Of a DNA stretch of 64,000 nt, positions 20,226 to 29,690 are shown piece after piece. The notes below the pieces were generated by a model. It saw only the letters and a list, made by a program, of their open reading frames with translations. It was not told the origin of the DNA and searched no databases. How positions within the stretch are numbered: position 1 is the stretch's first letter; each line of letters opens with the position of its first letter. The stretch spans positions 372,001 through 436,000 of the forward strand of contig NZ_JADCLL010000005.1 of the NCBI RefSeq assembly GCF_015070375.1, in the 5' to 3' direction. Source of the stretch: Nocardioides kribbensis. GTDB taxonomy: Bacteria > Actinomycetota > Actinomycetes > Propionibacteriales > Nocardioidaceae. A program made the position numbers and the translations under genes.

Positions 20226-20292
20226 TCCGGGCCGACCGGTGTGACGGGTGGGGCTGGCGGGGCGGCGTGCACGCCCGGCCCGGTCCCTCGAG

Positions 20293-20370
20293 CCCGGTCC
20301 CAGCGCCGTGTCGCAGCGCCCGGTCCCAGCGCCCGGTCGCAGCGCCCGGTCCCAGCGCCGTGTCCCAGCA
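20293..20370. repeat. 13-bp tandem repeat, six copies
   Basis: Six head-to-tail copies of a 13-base unit (consensus CCCGGTCCCAGCG, variant CCGTGTCGCAGCG) fill 20293-20370. They are followed by two copies of an 18-base unit CCAGCACCAGGGCCCGGC near 20367 and 20391. The array lies in the convergent gap between TIGR03085 and hisF. The 13-base period does not keep a reading frame, so it is not coding. Confidence 0.75.
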
Positions 20371-20416
20371 CCAGGGCCCGGCAGCGGATGCCAGCACCAG
20401 GGCCCGGCGCCGGGTC

Positions 20417-21178
20417 TCAGCGCACCGGGTGACCGGTGGCGGCGAGCGCGTTCTTGACCTCGCCCACGCGCAGGGTGCCGAAGTGGAACACGGTGGCGGC
20501 GAGCACGGCGTCGGCGCCGGCGTCGACGGCGGGGGCGAAGTGCTCCAGGCGCCCGGCGCCGCCGGAGGCGATCACCGGGATCGCCACCTCGCGCCGCACG
20601 GCGGCGATGAGGTCGAGGTCGAAGCCGTCCTGGGTGCCGTCGGCGTCCATGGCGTTGAGCAGGATCTCGCCCGCGCCCAGCTCGGCGGCGCGCACGGCCC
20701 AGGCCAGCGCGTCGAGGCCCGAGGACTGCCGACCGCCGTGGGTGGTGACCTCGAAGCCCGAGTCGGTGCCGGCGGCACGACGGGCGTCGACCGACAGCAC
20801 GAGCACCTGGTTGCCGAAGCGGTCGGCGATCTCGGCGACGAGCTCGGGGCGACGGATGGCGGCGGTGTTGACCGCGACCTTGTCGGCCCCGGCGCGCAGC
20901 AGCCGGTCGACGTCGGCGGTCGAGGAGACTCCCCCGCCGACGGTGAGGGGGATGAAGACCTCCTCGGCGCAGCGCGAGACCACCTCCATCGTGGTCGCGC
21001 GGCCCTCGTGGGAGGCGGAGATGTCGAGGAAGGTCAGCTCGTCGGCGCCCTCGGCGTCGTAGGTGCGGGCCAGCTCGACGGGGTCCCCGGCGTCGCGCAG
21101 CTCGGTGAAGTTGATGCCCTTGACCACCCGGCCGCCGTCGACGTCGAGGCACGGGATGACCCGCACCGCGAGGGTCAC
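20417..21178 (-). CDS. hisF: Imidazole glycerol phosphate synthase, cyclase subunit
   Basis: HisF uses ammonia from HisH to turn PRFAR into imidazole glycerol phosphate and AICAR, linking histidine and purine synthesis. The 253-residue TIM barrel has the catalytic Asp in [14 protein letters not shown] and the second Asp in [13 protein letters not shown], with the phosphate motifs LTVGGGV and [11 protein letters not shown] 21178 overlaps the priA stop as GTGA. It closes the hisD-hisC-hisB-hisH-priA-hisF unit. Confidence 0.97.
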   Translation of the reverse strand: MTLAVRVIPCLDVDGGRVVKGINFTELRDAGDPVELARTYDAEGADELTFLDISASHEGRATTMEVVSRCAEEVFIPLTVGGGVSSTADVDRLLRAGADKVAVNTAAIRRPELVAEIADRFGNQVLVLSVDARRAAGTDSGFEVTTHGGRQSSGLDALAWAVRAAELGAGEILLNAMDADGTQDGFDLDLIAAVRREVAIPVIASGGAGRLEHFAPAVDAGADAVLAATVFHFGTLRVGEVKNALAATGHPVR

Positions 21179-21915
21179 GACACGCCTCCCGGCCGGGTCA
21201 GGGCCAGGGCGTCGACGAGGGTGAAGCGGCCCTCGTAGAGCGCGGTGCCGATGATCGCGCCCTCGACGCCGCTGCCGACCAGGCCCATGAGGGCCTCGAG
21301 GTCGGCCAGCTCGGTGATGCCGCCGGAGGCGACGACCGGGCGGTCGGTGGCCGCGCAGACGTCCTGCAGCAGCTGCAGGTTGGGGCCCTGGAGCATGCCG
21401 TCCTTGTTGACGTCGGTGACGACGTAGCGCGCGCAGCCCTCGGCGTCGAGCCGGGTCAGCACGTCGTAGAGGTCGCCGCCGTCCTGGGTCCAGCCGCGCG
21501 CCGCCAGGGTGCGGCCGCGCACGTCGAGGCCGACCGCGACCCGGTCGCCGTGCTCGGCGATGGCCCGGGCGCACCACTCGGGCTGCTCGAGGGCGGCGGT
21601 GCCGATGTTGACGCGGCGGCAGCCGGCCGCCATCGCCGCGGCCAACGACTCGTCGTCGCGGATGCCGCCGCTCATCTCCACGTCGATGTCGAGGGTGCCG
21701 ACGATGCGGGCCTGCAGCTCGCGGTTGTGCCCGCGCCCGAAGGCGGCGTCGAGGTCGACGAGGTGGATCCACTCCGCGCCGGCCTCCTGCCAGCGCAGCG
21801 CCGCTTCGACGGGGTCGCCGAAGCGCTTCTCGGAGCCGGCGACGCCCTGCACCAGCTGGACGGCCTGGCCGCCGGCGATGTCGACGGCGGGGAGGAGCTC
21901 GAGGTGGTCGGACAT
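21175..21915 (-). CDS. priA: Bifunctional HisA/TrpF isomerase PriA
   Basis: PriA isomerises both ProFAR (histidine) and phosphoribosylanthranilate (tryptophan). The 246-residue barrel has the two catalytic Asp residues, Asp12 in LPAVDIAGG and Asp168 in [10 protein letters not shown], plus the actinobacterial GW pair (residues 141-142, [11 protein letters not shown]) linked to dual specificity. No trpF lies in the window although trpC, trpB and trpA do, which fits the dual role. ATG 21915 lies 88 bases after the hisH stop. The dual function is inferred from the family, not shown here. Confidence 0.93.
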   Translation of the reverse strand: MSDHLELLPAVDIAGGQAVQLVQGVAGSEKRFGDPVEAALRWQEAGAEWIHLVDLDAAFGRGHNRELQARIVGTLDIDVEMSGGIRDDESLAAAMAAGCRRVNIGTAALEQPEWCARAIAEHGDRVAVGLDVRGRTLAARGWTQDGGDLYDVLTRLDAEGCARYVVTDVNKDGMLQGPNLQLLQDVCAATDRPVVASGGITELADLEALMGLVGSGVEGAIIGTALYEGRFTLVDALALTRPGGVS

Positions 21916-22003
21916 CAGGGTTCCTTCGGGTCGGCGCGCTCCCGGCGTACGTCGGGACCGTGGCGGCGGGCTGGGGTCGGCTGGTGCGGCTGGGGTGGGG
22001 CGG

Positions 22004-22633
22004 TCAGCCGCGCTGGAGGGTGGCGACCCAGTTGCGCAGCAGGGCCGCGCCGGCGTCGCCGGACTTCTCGGGGTGGAACTGCGTGGCGGTGAGCGGGCCG
22101 TTCTCGACGGCGGCGACGAAGCGGTCGCCGCCGTGCTCGGCCCAGGTGACGCGGGGCGCGGTGGTGCGGTCGTTGGTGACCAGGGTCCACTCGCGCACGC
22201 CGTAGGAGTGCACGAAGTAGAAGCGCTCGTCGGCGAGGCCGGCGAAGAGCGTGCTGCCCTCGGCGACCTCGACGGTGTTCCAGCCCATGTGGGGCACGAC
22301 CGGGGCCTGGAGCCGCTCGACCACGCCGGGCCACTCGTCGCAGCCCTCGGTCTCGACCCCGTGCTCGACGCCGCGGGCGAAGAGCACCTGCATGCCCACG
22401 CAGATGCCCAGCACGGGGCGCCCGCCGGCGAGGCGGCGCCCGATCAGCCGGTCGCCCTTGATCTCGCGCAGGCCGGCCATGCAGGCGGCGTAGGCGCCGA
22501 CGCCGGGCACGACGAGGCCGTCGGCGTGCAGCGCGGTCTCGAAGTCGGAGGTCAGGGTGACGCGGGCCCCGGCGCGCTCGACGGCGCGCACGGCCGAGCG
22601 CAGGTTGCCCGAGCCGTAGTCGAGGACGACCAC
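22004..22633 (-). CDS. hisH: Imidazole glycerol phosphate synthase, glutaminase subunit
   Basis: HisH hydrolyses glutamine and passes ammonia to HisF. The class I glutaminase triad is visible: Cys78 in GICVGMQ, and His187 and Glu189 in QFHPEKSG. The oxyanion stretch PGVGAY is present near residue 43. The family start [13 protein letters not shown] is encoded from GTG 22633. A GGAGGGGG sequence lies about 15 bases upstream, a little far but the best available. hisB ends 57 bases upstream. Confidence 0.95.
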   Translation of the reverse strand: MVVLDYGSGNLRSAVRAVERAGARVTLTSDFETALHADGLVVPGVGAYAACMAGLREIKGDRLIGRRLAGGRPVLGICVGMQVLFARGVEHGVETEGCDEWPGVVERLQAPVVPHMGWNTVEVAEGSTLFAGLADERFYFVHSYGVREWTLVTNDRTTAPRVTWAEHGGDRFVAAVENGPLTATQFHPEKSGDAGAALLRNWVATLQRG

Positions 22634-22689
22634 GTCGGGTCCGTCCGCCCCCTCCGTGACCGGAGAGTCGCCCTCCCCCGCCGCGGCGC

Positions 22690-23298
22690 TCAGAGCGCGC
22701 CCTTGGTGGAGGGGATGCCGGTCTCACGCGGGTCGAGCGCGACGGCGTCGCGGAAGGCACGGGCGAAGGCCTTGAACTGGGTCTCCACCAGGTGGTGGGG
22801 CTCGCGCCCGGCCAGCACCCGCACGTGCAGCGCGAGGTGGCCGTGGAAGGCGAGGGTCTCGAAGACGTGCTGGGTCAGCGACCCGAGGTAGGAGACCCCG
22901 GAGCCGCCGAGCGCGACGTACTGCTGGCCCTCGGGCTCGCCGGTGTGCACGCAGTAGGGACGGCCCGACACGTCGACGACGGCCTGCACGAGCGCCTCGT
23001 CGAGCGGCACGGTGGCGTCGCCGAAGCGGCGGATGCCGCGCTTGTCGCCGAGCGCCTGGCGCAGGGCCTGGCCCAGGGCGATCGCGGTGTCCTCGACGGT
23101 GTGGTGGGCGTCGATGTGCACGTCGCCGGTCGTGCGCACGGTCAGGTCGACCAGGGCGTGACGGGCGAAAGCCGTGAGCATGTGGTCGTAGAAGCCGACG
23201 CCGGTGGAGATCTCGTGGCGTCCGGTGCCGTCGAGGTCGACCTCGACGAGCACCGAGGACTCACTGGTCTGGCGCTCGACGCGTGCGGTCCTGCTCAT
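22690..23298 (-). CDS. hisB: Imidazoleglycerol-phosphate dehydratase
   Basis: HisB dehydrates imidazole glycerol phosphate to imidazole acetol phosphate. The 202-residue, single-domain protein has the two metal-binding repeats, [13 protein letters not shown] with [10 protein letters not shown], and [13 protein letters not shown] with [16 protein letters not shown]. There is no fused phosphatase domain, as expected outside enterobacteria. The ATG overlaps the hisC stop as ATGA. Confidence 0.97.
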   Translation of the reverse strand: MSRTARVERQTSESSVLVEVDLDGTGRHEISTGVGFYDHMLTAFARHALVDLTVRTTGDVHIDAHHTVEDTAIALGQALRQALGDKRGIRRFGDATVPLDEALVQAVVDVSGRPYCVHTGEPEGQQYVALGGSGVSYLGSLTQHVFETLAFHGHLALHVRVLAGREPHHLVETQFKAFARAFRDAVALDPRETGIPSTKGAL

Positions 23299-24410
23299 GT
23301 CGTCTCCTTGGGGGCCTGCGGGGTCGTCTGGCCGGTCACCTGGGTGAGGGCGGTGCGGAAGGCGGCCATCTCGTCGGGGGTGCCGATCGACACGCGCAGC
23401 CAGCCCTCGGGGCCGACCTCGCGCACGAGCACCCCGTGGTCGAGCAGTCCCTGCCAGACCGCGTGACGGTCGGGGAAGGTGCCGAAGAGGCAGAAGTTGG
23501 CGTCGCTGTCGGCGACCTGGTGACCCTGCGCACGCAGCCACGCGACGGTGCGGTCGCGCTCCTCGCGCAGCCGGTCGACCTGGCCGAGCAGCTCCTCGGT
23601 GTGGCGCAGCGCGGCCAGCGCCGTCGCCTGGGTCACCGAGGAGAGGTGGTAGGGCAGGCGCACCACCCGGATCGCGTCGCAGATGGCCGGGTCGGCGGCG
23701 AGGTAGCCCAGCCGCAGACCGGCCCCGGCGAAGGCCTTGCTCATGGTGCGGCTGACCACCAGGTTGCGGTGGTGCGGCAGCAGCTCGAGCGCGCTCGGCG
23801 TGCCGGTGCGGCGGAACTCGCCGTAGGCCTCGTCGACGACGAGCACGCCGTCCTCGCCCACGGCCTCGCACAGCAGCGCGACCGCCTCGGGCGGCAGCGC
23901 GGTGCCGGTGGGGTTGTTGGGGCTGGGCAGCAGCACGACGCTGGGGCGCTCGGCCTCGACGAGGGCGCGGGCGGCGTCGAGGTCGAGGGTGAAGTCCTCG
24001 GCGCGGCGACCCGCGACCCAGCGGGTCATCGTGTCGCGGGCGTACTCGGGGTACATCGAGTATGTCGGGGCGAAGCTCAGCCCCGTGCGCCCCGGGCCGC
24101 CGAAGGCCTGGAGCAGCTGCAGCATGACCTCGTTGGAACCGTTGGCGGCCCACACCTGCTCCGGCACGATCCCGTGGGGGGTGTCGCGGGCGAGGTAGTC
24201 GGCCAGGGCGGTGCGCAGCGCCACGAACTCGCGGTCGGGGTAGCGGTTGAGCGTCGTGGCCGCCGTGGCTACGGCGTCGGCGATGTCGGCCACGCACGCG
24301 GGCGAGGGGCCGTAGGGGTTCTCGTTGACGTTGAGCTGCACGGGCACGTCGAGCTGCGGGGCGCCGTAGGGCTCGAGGCCGCGCAGCTCCTCGCGCAGGG
24401 GCGGGAACAC
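23295..24410 (-). CDS. hisC: Histidinol-phosphate aminotransferase
   Basis: HisC is the PLP enzyme that transaminates imidazole acetol phosphate with glutamate. The 371-residue protein has [10 protein letters not shown] near residue 27, the substrate/PLP segments [11 protein letters not shown] and VDEAYGEF, the PLP lysine in [17 protein letters not shown] and the C-terminal Arg in [12 protein letters not shown] 24410 lies six bases after the hisD stop and matches the family N-terminus ([11 protein letters not shown]). Confidence 0.96.
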   Translation of the reverse strand: MFPPLREELRGLEPYGAPQLDVPVQLNVNENPYGPSPACVADIADAVATAATTLNRYPDREFVALRTALADYLARDTPHGIVPEQVWAANGSNEVMLQLLQAFGGPGRTGLSFAPTYSMYPEYARDTMTRWVAGRRAEDFTLDLDAARALVEAERPSVVLLPSPNNPTGTALPPEAVALLCEAVGEDGVLVVDEAYGEFRRTGTPSALELLPHHRNLVVSRTMSKAFAGAGLRLGYLAADPAICDAIRVVRLPYHLSSVTQATALAALRHTEELLGQVDRLREERDRTVAWLRAQGHQVADSDANFCLFGTFPDRHAVWQGLLDHGVLVREVGPEGWLRVSIGTPDEMAAFRTALTQVTGQTTPQAPKETT

Positions 24411-24416
24411 CGGCGC

Positions 24417-25742
24417 CTACCCGTCGGCGAGGGGGCGGTCGAAGCGCACCCGCACCGCCGCGCCGTGACCGGGCAGGTCCTCGGCCTCGGCGAGGTTGAC
24501 GACGTGGTCGGCCACGGCGGCCAGTCCCTCACGGGTGTAGTCGACGACGTGCACCGCCTTGAGGAAGCTGCGCACCGAGAGCCCCGAGGAGTGGCACGAG
24601 CAGCCGCCCGTGGGCAGCACGTGGTTGGAGCCGGCGCAGTAGTCGCCCAGCGAGACCGGTGCGTGGGGGCCGACGAAGATGGCGCCCGCGTTGCGGACCC
24701 GGGCCGCCAGGGCGGCGGCGTCGCGGGTCTGGATCTCCAGGTGCTCCGCGCCGTAGGCGTCGACGACGGCGAGGCCCTGCTCGAGGTCGTCGACCAGCAC
24801 GATGCCGGACTGCTCCCCGCCCAGCGAGGTGCGGATGCGCTCGGCGTGGCGGGTCACCGAGACCTGCTTGTCGAGCTCGGCCTCGACCTCGTCGGCCAGC
24901 TGCACCGACGTCGTGACCAGCACGCTGGAGGCCATCGGGTCGTGCTCGGACTGGCTCAGCAGGTCGGCCGCGACGTACGCCGGCTCCGCGGTGTCGTCGG
25001 CCAGCACCGCGATCTCGGTCGGGCCGGCCTCGGAGTCGATGCCGACGATGCCCTTGAGCAGGCGCTTGGCGGCCACGGTGTAGATCGCACCCGGTCCGGT
25101 GACCAGGTCGACGCGGCGGCACGGGCCCGCGCCGTGGGCGAACATCGCCACGGCCTGGGCGCCGCCGACGGAGTAGACCTCCTCCACGCCCAGCAGCGCG
25201 CAGGCGGCCAGGATCGTGGGGTGCGGCAGCCCGCCGAACTCCTTCTGCGGGCTCGAGGTCAGCGCGATGGACTCGACGCCGGCGACCTGCGCGGGCACGA
25301 CGTTCATCACGACGCTGGAGACCAGCGGGGCGATGCCGCCGGGCACGTAGAGGCCAACCCGGGTGATCGGCACCATCCGCTTGCTGACCCGGGCGCCGGG
25401 ACCGAGCTCGACCGAGGTGTCCTCCTCGAGCTCGGCGACGCAGGTCTCGCGCAGGCGGCGGATCGACTCCTCCAGGGCGACCCGGACGGCCGGGTCGAGC
25501 TCCTCGAGGGCCTGCGACAGCGCCGCCGGGGGCACGACGATGTCGTCGTTGCGGACGCCGTCGAAGGTCTCGGAGAACTCCAGGATCGCCTCGACGCCCC
25601 GGTCGCGCACCGCGTCGCAGATCGGGCGCACGACATGCATGGCGGCCTCGACGTCGAACTCGGCGCGCGGCACGGCGGCGCGGTAGTCGACGGGGGCAGC
25701 GCCGTCGGCGGCAGTCCCTCGCAGGTCGATCCGGCGAATCAT
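24417..25742 (-). CDS. hisD: Histidinol dehydrogenase
   Basis: HisD carries out the last two oxidations to histidine with NAD and zinc. The 441-residue protein shows [31 protein letters not shown], the zinc-binding site SQSEHDP and [13 protein letters not shown], and the AEHLEI motif. It is the first gene of the his unit. The ATG at 25742 lies six bases after a TAGGAT -10 element and has no Shine-Dalgarno sequence, which suggests a leaderless transcript. Confidence 0.97.
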   Translation of the reverse strand: MIRRIDLRGTAADGAAPVDYRAAVPRAEFDVEAAMHVVRPICDAVRDRGVEAILEFSETFDGVRNDDIVVPPAALSQALEELDPAVRVALEESIRRLRETCVAELEEDTSVELGPGARVSKRMVPITRVGLYVPGGIAPLVSSVVMNVVPAQVAGVESIALTSSPQKEFGGLPHPTILAACALLGVEEVYSVGGAQAVAMFAHGAGPCRRVDLVTGPGAIYTVAAKRLLKGIVGIDSEAGPTEIAVLADDTAEPAYVAADLLSQSEHDPMASSVLVTTSVQLADEVEAELDKQVSVTRHAERIRTSLGGEQSGIVLVDDLEQGLAVVDAYGAEHLEIQTRDAAALAARVRNAGAIFVGPHAPVSLGDYCAGSNHVLPTGGCSCHSSGLSVRSFLKAVHVVDYTREGLAAVADHVVNLAEAEDLPGHGAAVRVRFDRPLADG

Positions 25743-25748
25743 GGGTTG

Positions 25749-25754
25749 ATCCTA
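25749..25754 (-). promoter_or_regulatory. -10 element of the his operon (leaderless type)
   Basis: TAGGAT on the minus strand ends six bases before the hisD ATG. No convincing -35 is visible at 16-18 bases; TTGCCG is only 13 bases away. The sequence CTCGTAGGATCA also occurs before gltB (near 9325-9336). Confidence 0.4.
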
Positions 25755-25858
25755 CGAGCCCCGGTGCCGGCAACCCGAACCGGCGACCCCGCGTGGACCC
25801 TGCACGGACCCACCCGTCCGGGTCACGGCGTGCGGGCCGGGGGTCTAGGGTCGTCAGC

Positions 25859-26524
25859 GTGACCGACACGCTGCCGATGTTCCCGCTGAACTCGGTGCTC
25901 TTCCCCGGCGTCAGCGTGCCGCTGACCGTCTTCGAGGACCGCTACCGCGCCCTGGTCCACCACCTGCTGCGGGTCCCCGACCCGGCGGATCGGGTCTTCG
26001 CCTCGGTGGCCATCCGCGAGGGCTACGAGGTCGGTGACCACGGAGCCCAGTCGCTCTACCGGGTCGGCGTGCGCCTGCAGCTGACCGAGGTGGAGTCCCA
26101 CCCCGACGGCACCTTCGACGTCGTCGCCGTCGGACTCGACCGCATCGGACTCGACCGCCTCGAGAGCGGCGAGACCTTCCCCGTGGGTCACGTCCACGCG
26201 CTGCCCGAGGGCACCGACCCCGTCGACGAGGGCGTGCTGGAGCGGGCGCGGGCCACCTTCTCGGCCTACCGCGCCGCGCTCTCGGACATCCGCACCGACC
26301 CCTACTCCGGCAGCCTGCCGCGCGACCCGTCCTACCTGTCGTGGACGCTCGCGGCCTGCGCTCCCCTGCCGATGCCGGAGCGGCAGGCGCTGCTCGAGGC
26401 CGAGGACGCCGCCAGCCGGCTGGTCATGGTCACCGACCTGCTGCGCTCGGAGCTGCGCGCGATGAACGTCATCCCGTCGCTGCCGGCCACCGAGGTCGCC
26501 CGCACCCGCTGGTCGCCCAACTAG
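25859..26524 (+). CDS. LON substrate-binding domain protein
   Basis: The 221-residue protein is a stand-alone N-terminal domain of the Lon protease, without ATPase or protease parts. The family opening LPMFPLNSVLFPGVSVPLTVFEDRYR begins at residue 5, and the C-terminal helices (SWTLAACAPLPMPERQALLEAEDAASRL) are complete. Related proteins are thought to bind proteins, but no function is proven. GTG 25859 lies seven bases after a TAGGGT -10 (25846-25851), again a leaderless arrangement. It is divergent from hisD and followed closely by ybaK. Confidence 0.9.
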   Translation: MTDTLPMFPLNSVLFPGVSVPLTVFEDRYRALVHHLLRVPDPADRVFASVAIREGYEVGDHGAQSLYRVGVRLQLTEVESHPDGTFDVVAVGLDRIGLDRLESGETFPVGHVHALPEGTDPVDEGVLERARATFSAYRAALSDIRTDPYSGSLPRDPSYLSWTLAACAPLPMPERQALLEAEDAASRLVMVTDLLRSELRAMNVIPSLPATEVARTRWSPN

Positions 26525-26547
26525 CCGGCGTACGACGGAGCGCGGCG

Positions 26548-27036
26548 GTGGCGAGGAAGGGCGCGGGCGCGACCCCGGCGACGCAGGCGCTGACGCGCGC
26601 CGGCGTGGCCTTCACGCTGCACCCCTACGAGCACGACCCGCGCGCGGAGTCCTTCGGGCTCGAGGCGGCCGGCGCCCTCGGGGTCGACCCGGCCTGCGTG
26701 CTCAAGACCCTGCTCGCCGACGTCGACGGCCGACTGGTCGTCGCGGTGGTGCCGGTCTCGGGCCGCCTCGACCTCAAGGCCCTCGCGCGCGCCGTCGGCG
26801 GCAGTCGCGCCGCCATGGCCGACCCCGCGACGGCCGAGCGGTCCACCGGCTACGTCGTCGGGGGCATCTCCCCCCTGGGCCAGCGACGGCGCCTGCCCAC
26901 CGTGGTCGACGTCTCCGCCCTCGCCCACCCCGTGGTCTACGTCTCGGGCGGGCGGCGCGGGCTCGACCTCGGTCTGGCCCCGGTCGACCTCGTCGCCCTG
27001 ACCGACGCCGTCACCGCTGCCGTCGCCCGCGACTGA
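26548..27036 (+). CDS. ybaK: Cys-tRNA(Pro)/Cys-tRNA deacylase, YbaK/EbsC type
   Basis: YbaK proteins remove cysteine wrongly loaded on tRNA-Pro, in trans to ProRS. The 162-residue protein has the family path VDPACVLKTLLADVDGRLVVAVVPVSGRLDLKAL, with the conserved Lys in VLKTL, then GYVVGGISPLG with the conserved GGxxP loop and GRRGLDLGLAP near the end. It begins with GTG 26548, 23 bases after the LON-domain gene, with GGAG upstream, so the two are probably co-transcribed. Confidence 0.92.
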   Translation: MARKGAGATPATQALTRAGVAFTLHPYEHDPRAESFGLEAAGALGVDPACVLKTLLADVDGRLVVAVVPVSGRLDLKALARAVGGSRAAMADPATAERSTGYVVGGISPLGQRRRLPTVVDVSALAHPVVYVSGGRRGLDLGLAPVDLVALTDAVTAAVARD

Positions 27037-27131
27037 GCCGACCCCGTCGGCCCGCCGGGTCGACCGCCCGCCGGGGCCGGACCGCCCCGCTGCGGCACGA
27101 CCCGGCCCGGGGGCGGGTCGCGCCACAGCGC

Positions 27132-28955
27132 TCAGTCGTCGGTCGAGACGCGGAGCACCAGGTGGGCGACGTCGTCGTCGACCCAGCTGCTGAGGCCGAG
27201 GGCGCGCAGCGGGTCGAGGTTGTCCTCGACCGCGGGGGCGTCGTCGCCGAGCAGCGGGAGCAAGGAGTCCCCGGCGATGCTGCTGACCTGGTCGAGGTCG
27301 ACGAAGACGACCGATCCGGCCTCGTCGCTGTCGGGCACGACCCTCTGGTAGGTCTCGGAGTCGCCGAGGCCCTCACCCCCCGCGACCACGTCGGCGAGAT
27401 AGTCCTCGTCGAGGCCGATCGCGGTGAGGCCGTCGCCGCCGGCGACGCCCACCGTGCCGACCTCGGAGCCCAGCGGCCCCTCGGCGAGCCGGTCGAGCAC
27501 GCCCTGCACGTCGTCCTCCTCGCCGCGCACGGTGAGCGCCACGGGCAGGTCGGCGGGGTCGGCGGAGCCCGTCAGCTCCTCGACGTCGAAGCCGCTGCCG
27601 AGCGAGACGGCCGCGGCGTCTCCGACGACCGTCTCGACGTCGTCGGGCAGCGTCAGGCCGGTCTCGCCGGCGAGCTCCTCGAGGCCCTCGGCGTCGATGA
27701 GGCCCTCCGAGGCCGTCTCGAGCTGCTCGAGCACGGCGCCGAACCACCCCTCCTCGAAGCCCGCCCCGACCGCGGCCACGGTGTCGGCGGGCAGCTCCTC
27801 GACGACGTCGGCGCCGCGGTCGGTCACGAGCAGGTCGGACCCTCCGAACACCGCGGCCTCGCCCGCGGCCTCGATCTCCAGCGCGCCGTCGTCGAAGCGC
27901 AGCGTCAGGGCGGCGCCGGCGAAGTCCTCGAGCGCCTCGGCCGGGGTCGCGGCGCTCGGGAGGCCGGCGCTGGCGCCGACGACGCCGTCACCCGCCGCGC
28001 GGCCCGCACCGGAGAGCGCGCTGGGCAGCGCCGGCGCCGACGCGCTCATCTCCGGCACCGCGGGGGCGAGCAGGTCGGAGGAGTCCTCGAGGCCGGGCCC
28101 GAAGGCCCCGGCGAGGTACTCGCCCGCCTCCGGCGCGGCGTAGAGGGTGACGACCCCGTCGCCGCCGGTCTCGCCGGTCCAGCGCTGGAAGTCGGCGTCG
28201 TCGGCGAGGCTCCCGTCGGACTCGGTCTGGTCGACCACGGCCTGGGCGGTCTCCTCGGTCTCGGCGAGCACCATCCAGTCACCGCTCACGACGTAGGCCG
28301 GGCCGCCCCCGCCCTCGGCGGGGTCGCTGCCGGTGCAGGTGGCCAGGTCGTCGAGCGCCCGGCCGGCGGCGTCGGCGTCGGCGACCTCGATGGTGAAGAC
28401 CGGCGACGGCTCCTCGCCGCCGGTGTCGACCGCGGCGAAGGCGGCGCGGTCGCCGAAGGCGTCGGCCGCCTCGGTGAGCTGGGCGCAGTCGGTCTGCTCG
28501 GCGAGGTAGTCGACCAGGGTCTGCTTGACGTCGATGTCGCCGACCGGGCCGTCGAGCCCGAACTCCTCGCGGATGGCCGGGAACTTCTCGAGGGTCTCCA
28601 GCGCCGCCACCTTCTGACCGCCGCTGGGGTCGAGGTTGACGCCGACGTAGCCGATCGTGCCGGCCGGCAGCGCCTCCGCGGCCTGCGCGCCGTCGGCGAA
28701 CCACCAGGCCGCCCCGAAGGCTCCTGCGCCGACGACCGCGACGAGGGCGACGCCCCCTCCTACCAGCAGCCCCGTGCGGCGGGGCCGTCGCTCCCGCGGC
28801 AGCCGCCCTCCGCCACTGCTGTCGAGCATCTCGGGGGGCGGACCCGACGGCGGCGGGCCCTGCGGCGGCGGGCCCGACGGTGGCGGGCCCTGCGGTGGCG
28901 GGCCCTGCGGTGGCGGGCCCTGGGGCGGCGGTCCGGGCGGAAGGTTGCTCGTCAC
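27132..28955 (-). CDS. DUF3352 membrane-anchored protein
   Basis: The 607-residue protein starts with about 40 residues of Pro/Gly/Gln repeats (GPPPQ and GPPPS units), followed by a basic patch (RERRPRR), one membrane helix (LLVGGGVALVAVVGAGAFGAAWW, residues about 64-86) and a long acidic extracytoplasmic domain. The opening of that domain, LPAGTIGYVGVNLDPSGGQK, is the signature of DUF3352. The whole outer domain is rich in Asp and Glu and contains one Cys pair. The function is unknown. The repeats in the N-terminus are encoded by near-identical 15-base DNA units and may vary in number between strains. A TAGGTT (29009-29014) may be its -10. Confidence 0.88.
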   Translation of the reverse strand: MTSNLPPGPPPQGPPPQGPPPQGPPPSGPPPQGPPPSGPPPEMLDSSGGGRLPRERRPRRTGLLVGGGVALVAVVGAGAFGAAWWFADGAQAAEALPAGTIGYVGVNLDPSGGQKVAALETLEKFPAIREEFGLDGPVGDIDVKQTLVDYLAEQTDCAQLTEAADAFGDRAAFAAVDTGGEEPSPVFTIEVADADAAGRALDDLATCTGSDPAEGGGGPAYVVSGDWMVLAETEETAQAVVDQTESDGSLADDADFQRWTGETGGDGVVTLYAAPEAGEYLAGAFGPGLEDSSDLLAPAVPEMSASAPALPSALSGAGRAAGDGVVGASAGLPSAATPAEALEDFAGAALTLRFDDGALEIEAAGEAAVFGGSDLLVTDRGADVVEELPADTVAAVGAGFEEGWFGAVLEQLETASEGLIDAEGLEELAGETGLTLPDDVETVVGDAAAVSLGSGFDVEELTGSADPADLPVALTVRGEEDDVQGVLDRLAEGPLGSEVGTVGVAGGDGLTAIGLDEDYLADVVAGGEGLGDSETYQRVVPDSDEAGSVVFVDLDQVSSIAGDSLLPLLGDDAPAVEDNLDPLRALGLSSWVDDDVAHLVLRVSTDD

Positions 28956-29075
28956 GACGGCTCCCGTGGGTGTCCTGGCGCCGGCCCCGTCGGCCGCGCT
29001 CGGGCGGGAACCTACCCCGGCGGGGCCGGTCCTAACCGGTCGCTCCCCCGCCCGCCGGGCGGTCCAGGGCGCCGC

Positions 29076-29690
29076 TCAGGCGCGGGGGTCGGCGGGGGCG
29101 CGTCGGGCGCCCCGCTTGGCCACCCCGACGAAGGCCACCAGCAGGCCCACGAGGGCGCCGGTGGTCCACACGAGGTACGGCACCGGTCGCGGCGCCTCGA
29201 GCGCGCTGAGCAGGGTGGTGCCGTCGTCGGCCGAGCGCGCCAGCACGTCGGGGTCGGGCGGGCCGAGCTGCTGGCCCAGCCAGGCCATCAGCGCGGCGGC
29301 CACGACAGCGCCCACGACGACCGCCGCCAGCGTCACGAGCTCGTGGCGGTCGAGGAGCAGCGCCGTGAGGAGCCCGACCGCGACCGCGGTCGGGAAGGCG
29401 ACGACGGCGAGCAGGCCGGTGGCCGAGAACAGCCCGCGCAGCTGCGGGAGGTCGTAGAAGCCGTCACGGTCGACGACGACGAAGCGCCCCTGGAAGGCCA
29501 GGCCCCGCGAGGGCTCCCACACCAGGTGCCACAGCCAGGCCGCGCCGAGGCCGGCGAGGGCGAAGACCACGACCACCAGCAGTGCCTGGACCCCGGCCCG
29601 GCCCCACTCGCGGCGCCCGCGCAGTCGGGGCGCGTCGGCGGCGGCGCCGCCGTCGCGGACGCCGACGTCGGGGTTCAGACGCTCAGGCAC
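29076..29690 (-). CDS. Membrane protein downstream of dnaE (DUF2567-like)
   Basis: This 204-residue protein has four membrane helices: VQALLVVVVFALAGLGAAWLW, LFSATGLLAVVAFPTAVAVGLLTALLL, LVTLAAVVVGAVVAAALMAWL and LVWTTGALVGLLVAFVGV. A loop (VVVDRDGFYDLPQL) follows the first helix. The layout resembles DUF2567, an actinobacterial family, but I cannot verify the match. GTG 29690 overlaps the dnaE stop by 16 bases, so the two are coupled. The role is unknown. Confidence 0.75.
   Translation of the reverse strand: MPERLNPDVGVRDGGAAADAPRLRGRREWGRAGVQALLVVVVFALAGLGAAWLWHLVWEPSRGLAFQGRFVVVDRDGFYDLPQLRGLFSATGLLAVVAFPTAVAVGLLTALLLDRHELVTLAAVVVGAVVAAALMAWLGQQLGPPDPDVLARSADDGTTLLSALEAPRPVPYLVWTTGALVGLLVAFVGVAKRGARRAPADPRA

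Noticed and set aside
20293..20370. 13-bp array as a CRISPR or origin iteron
   Set aside because: No spacers; units are too short and GC-rich for iterons, and no replication gene is nearby.
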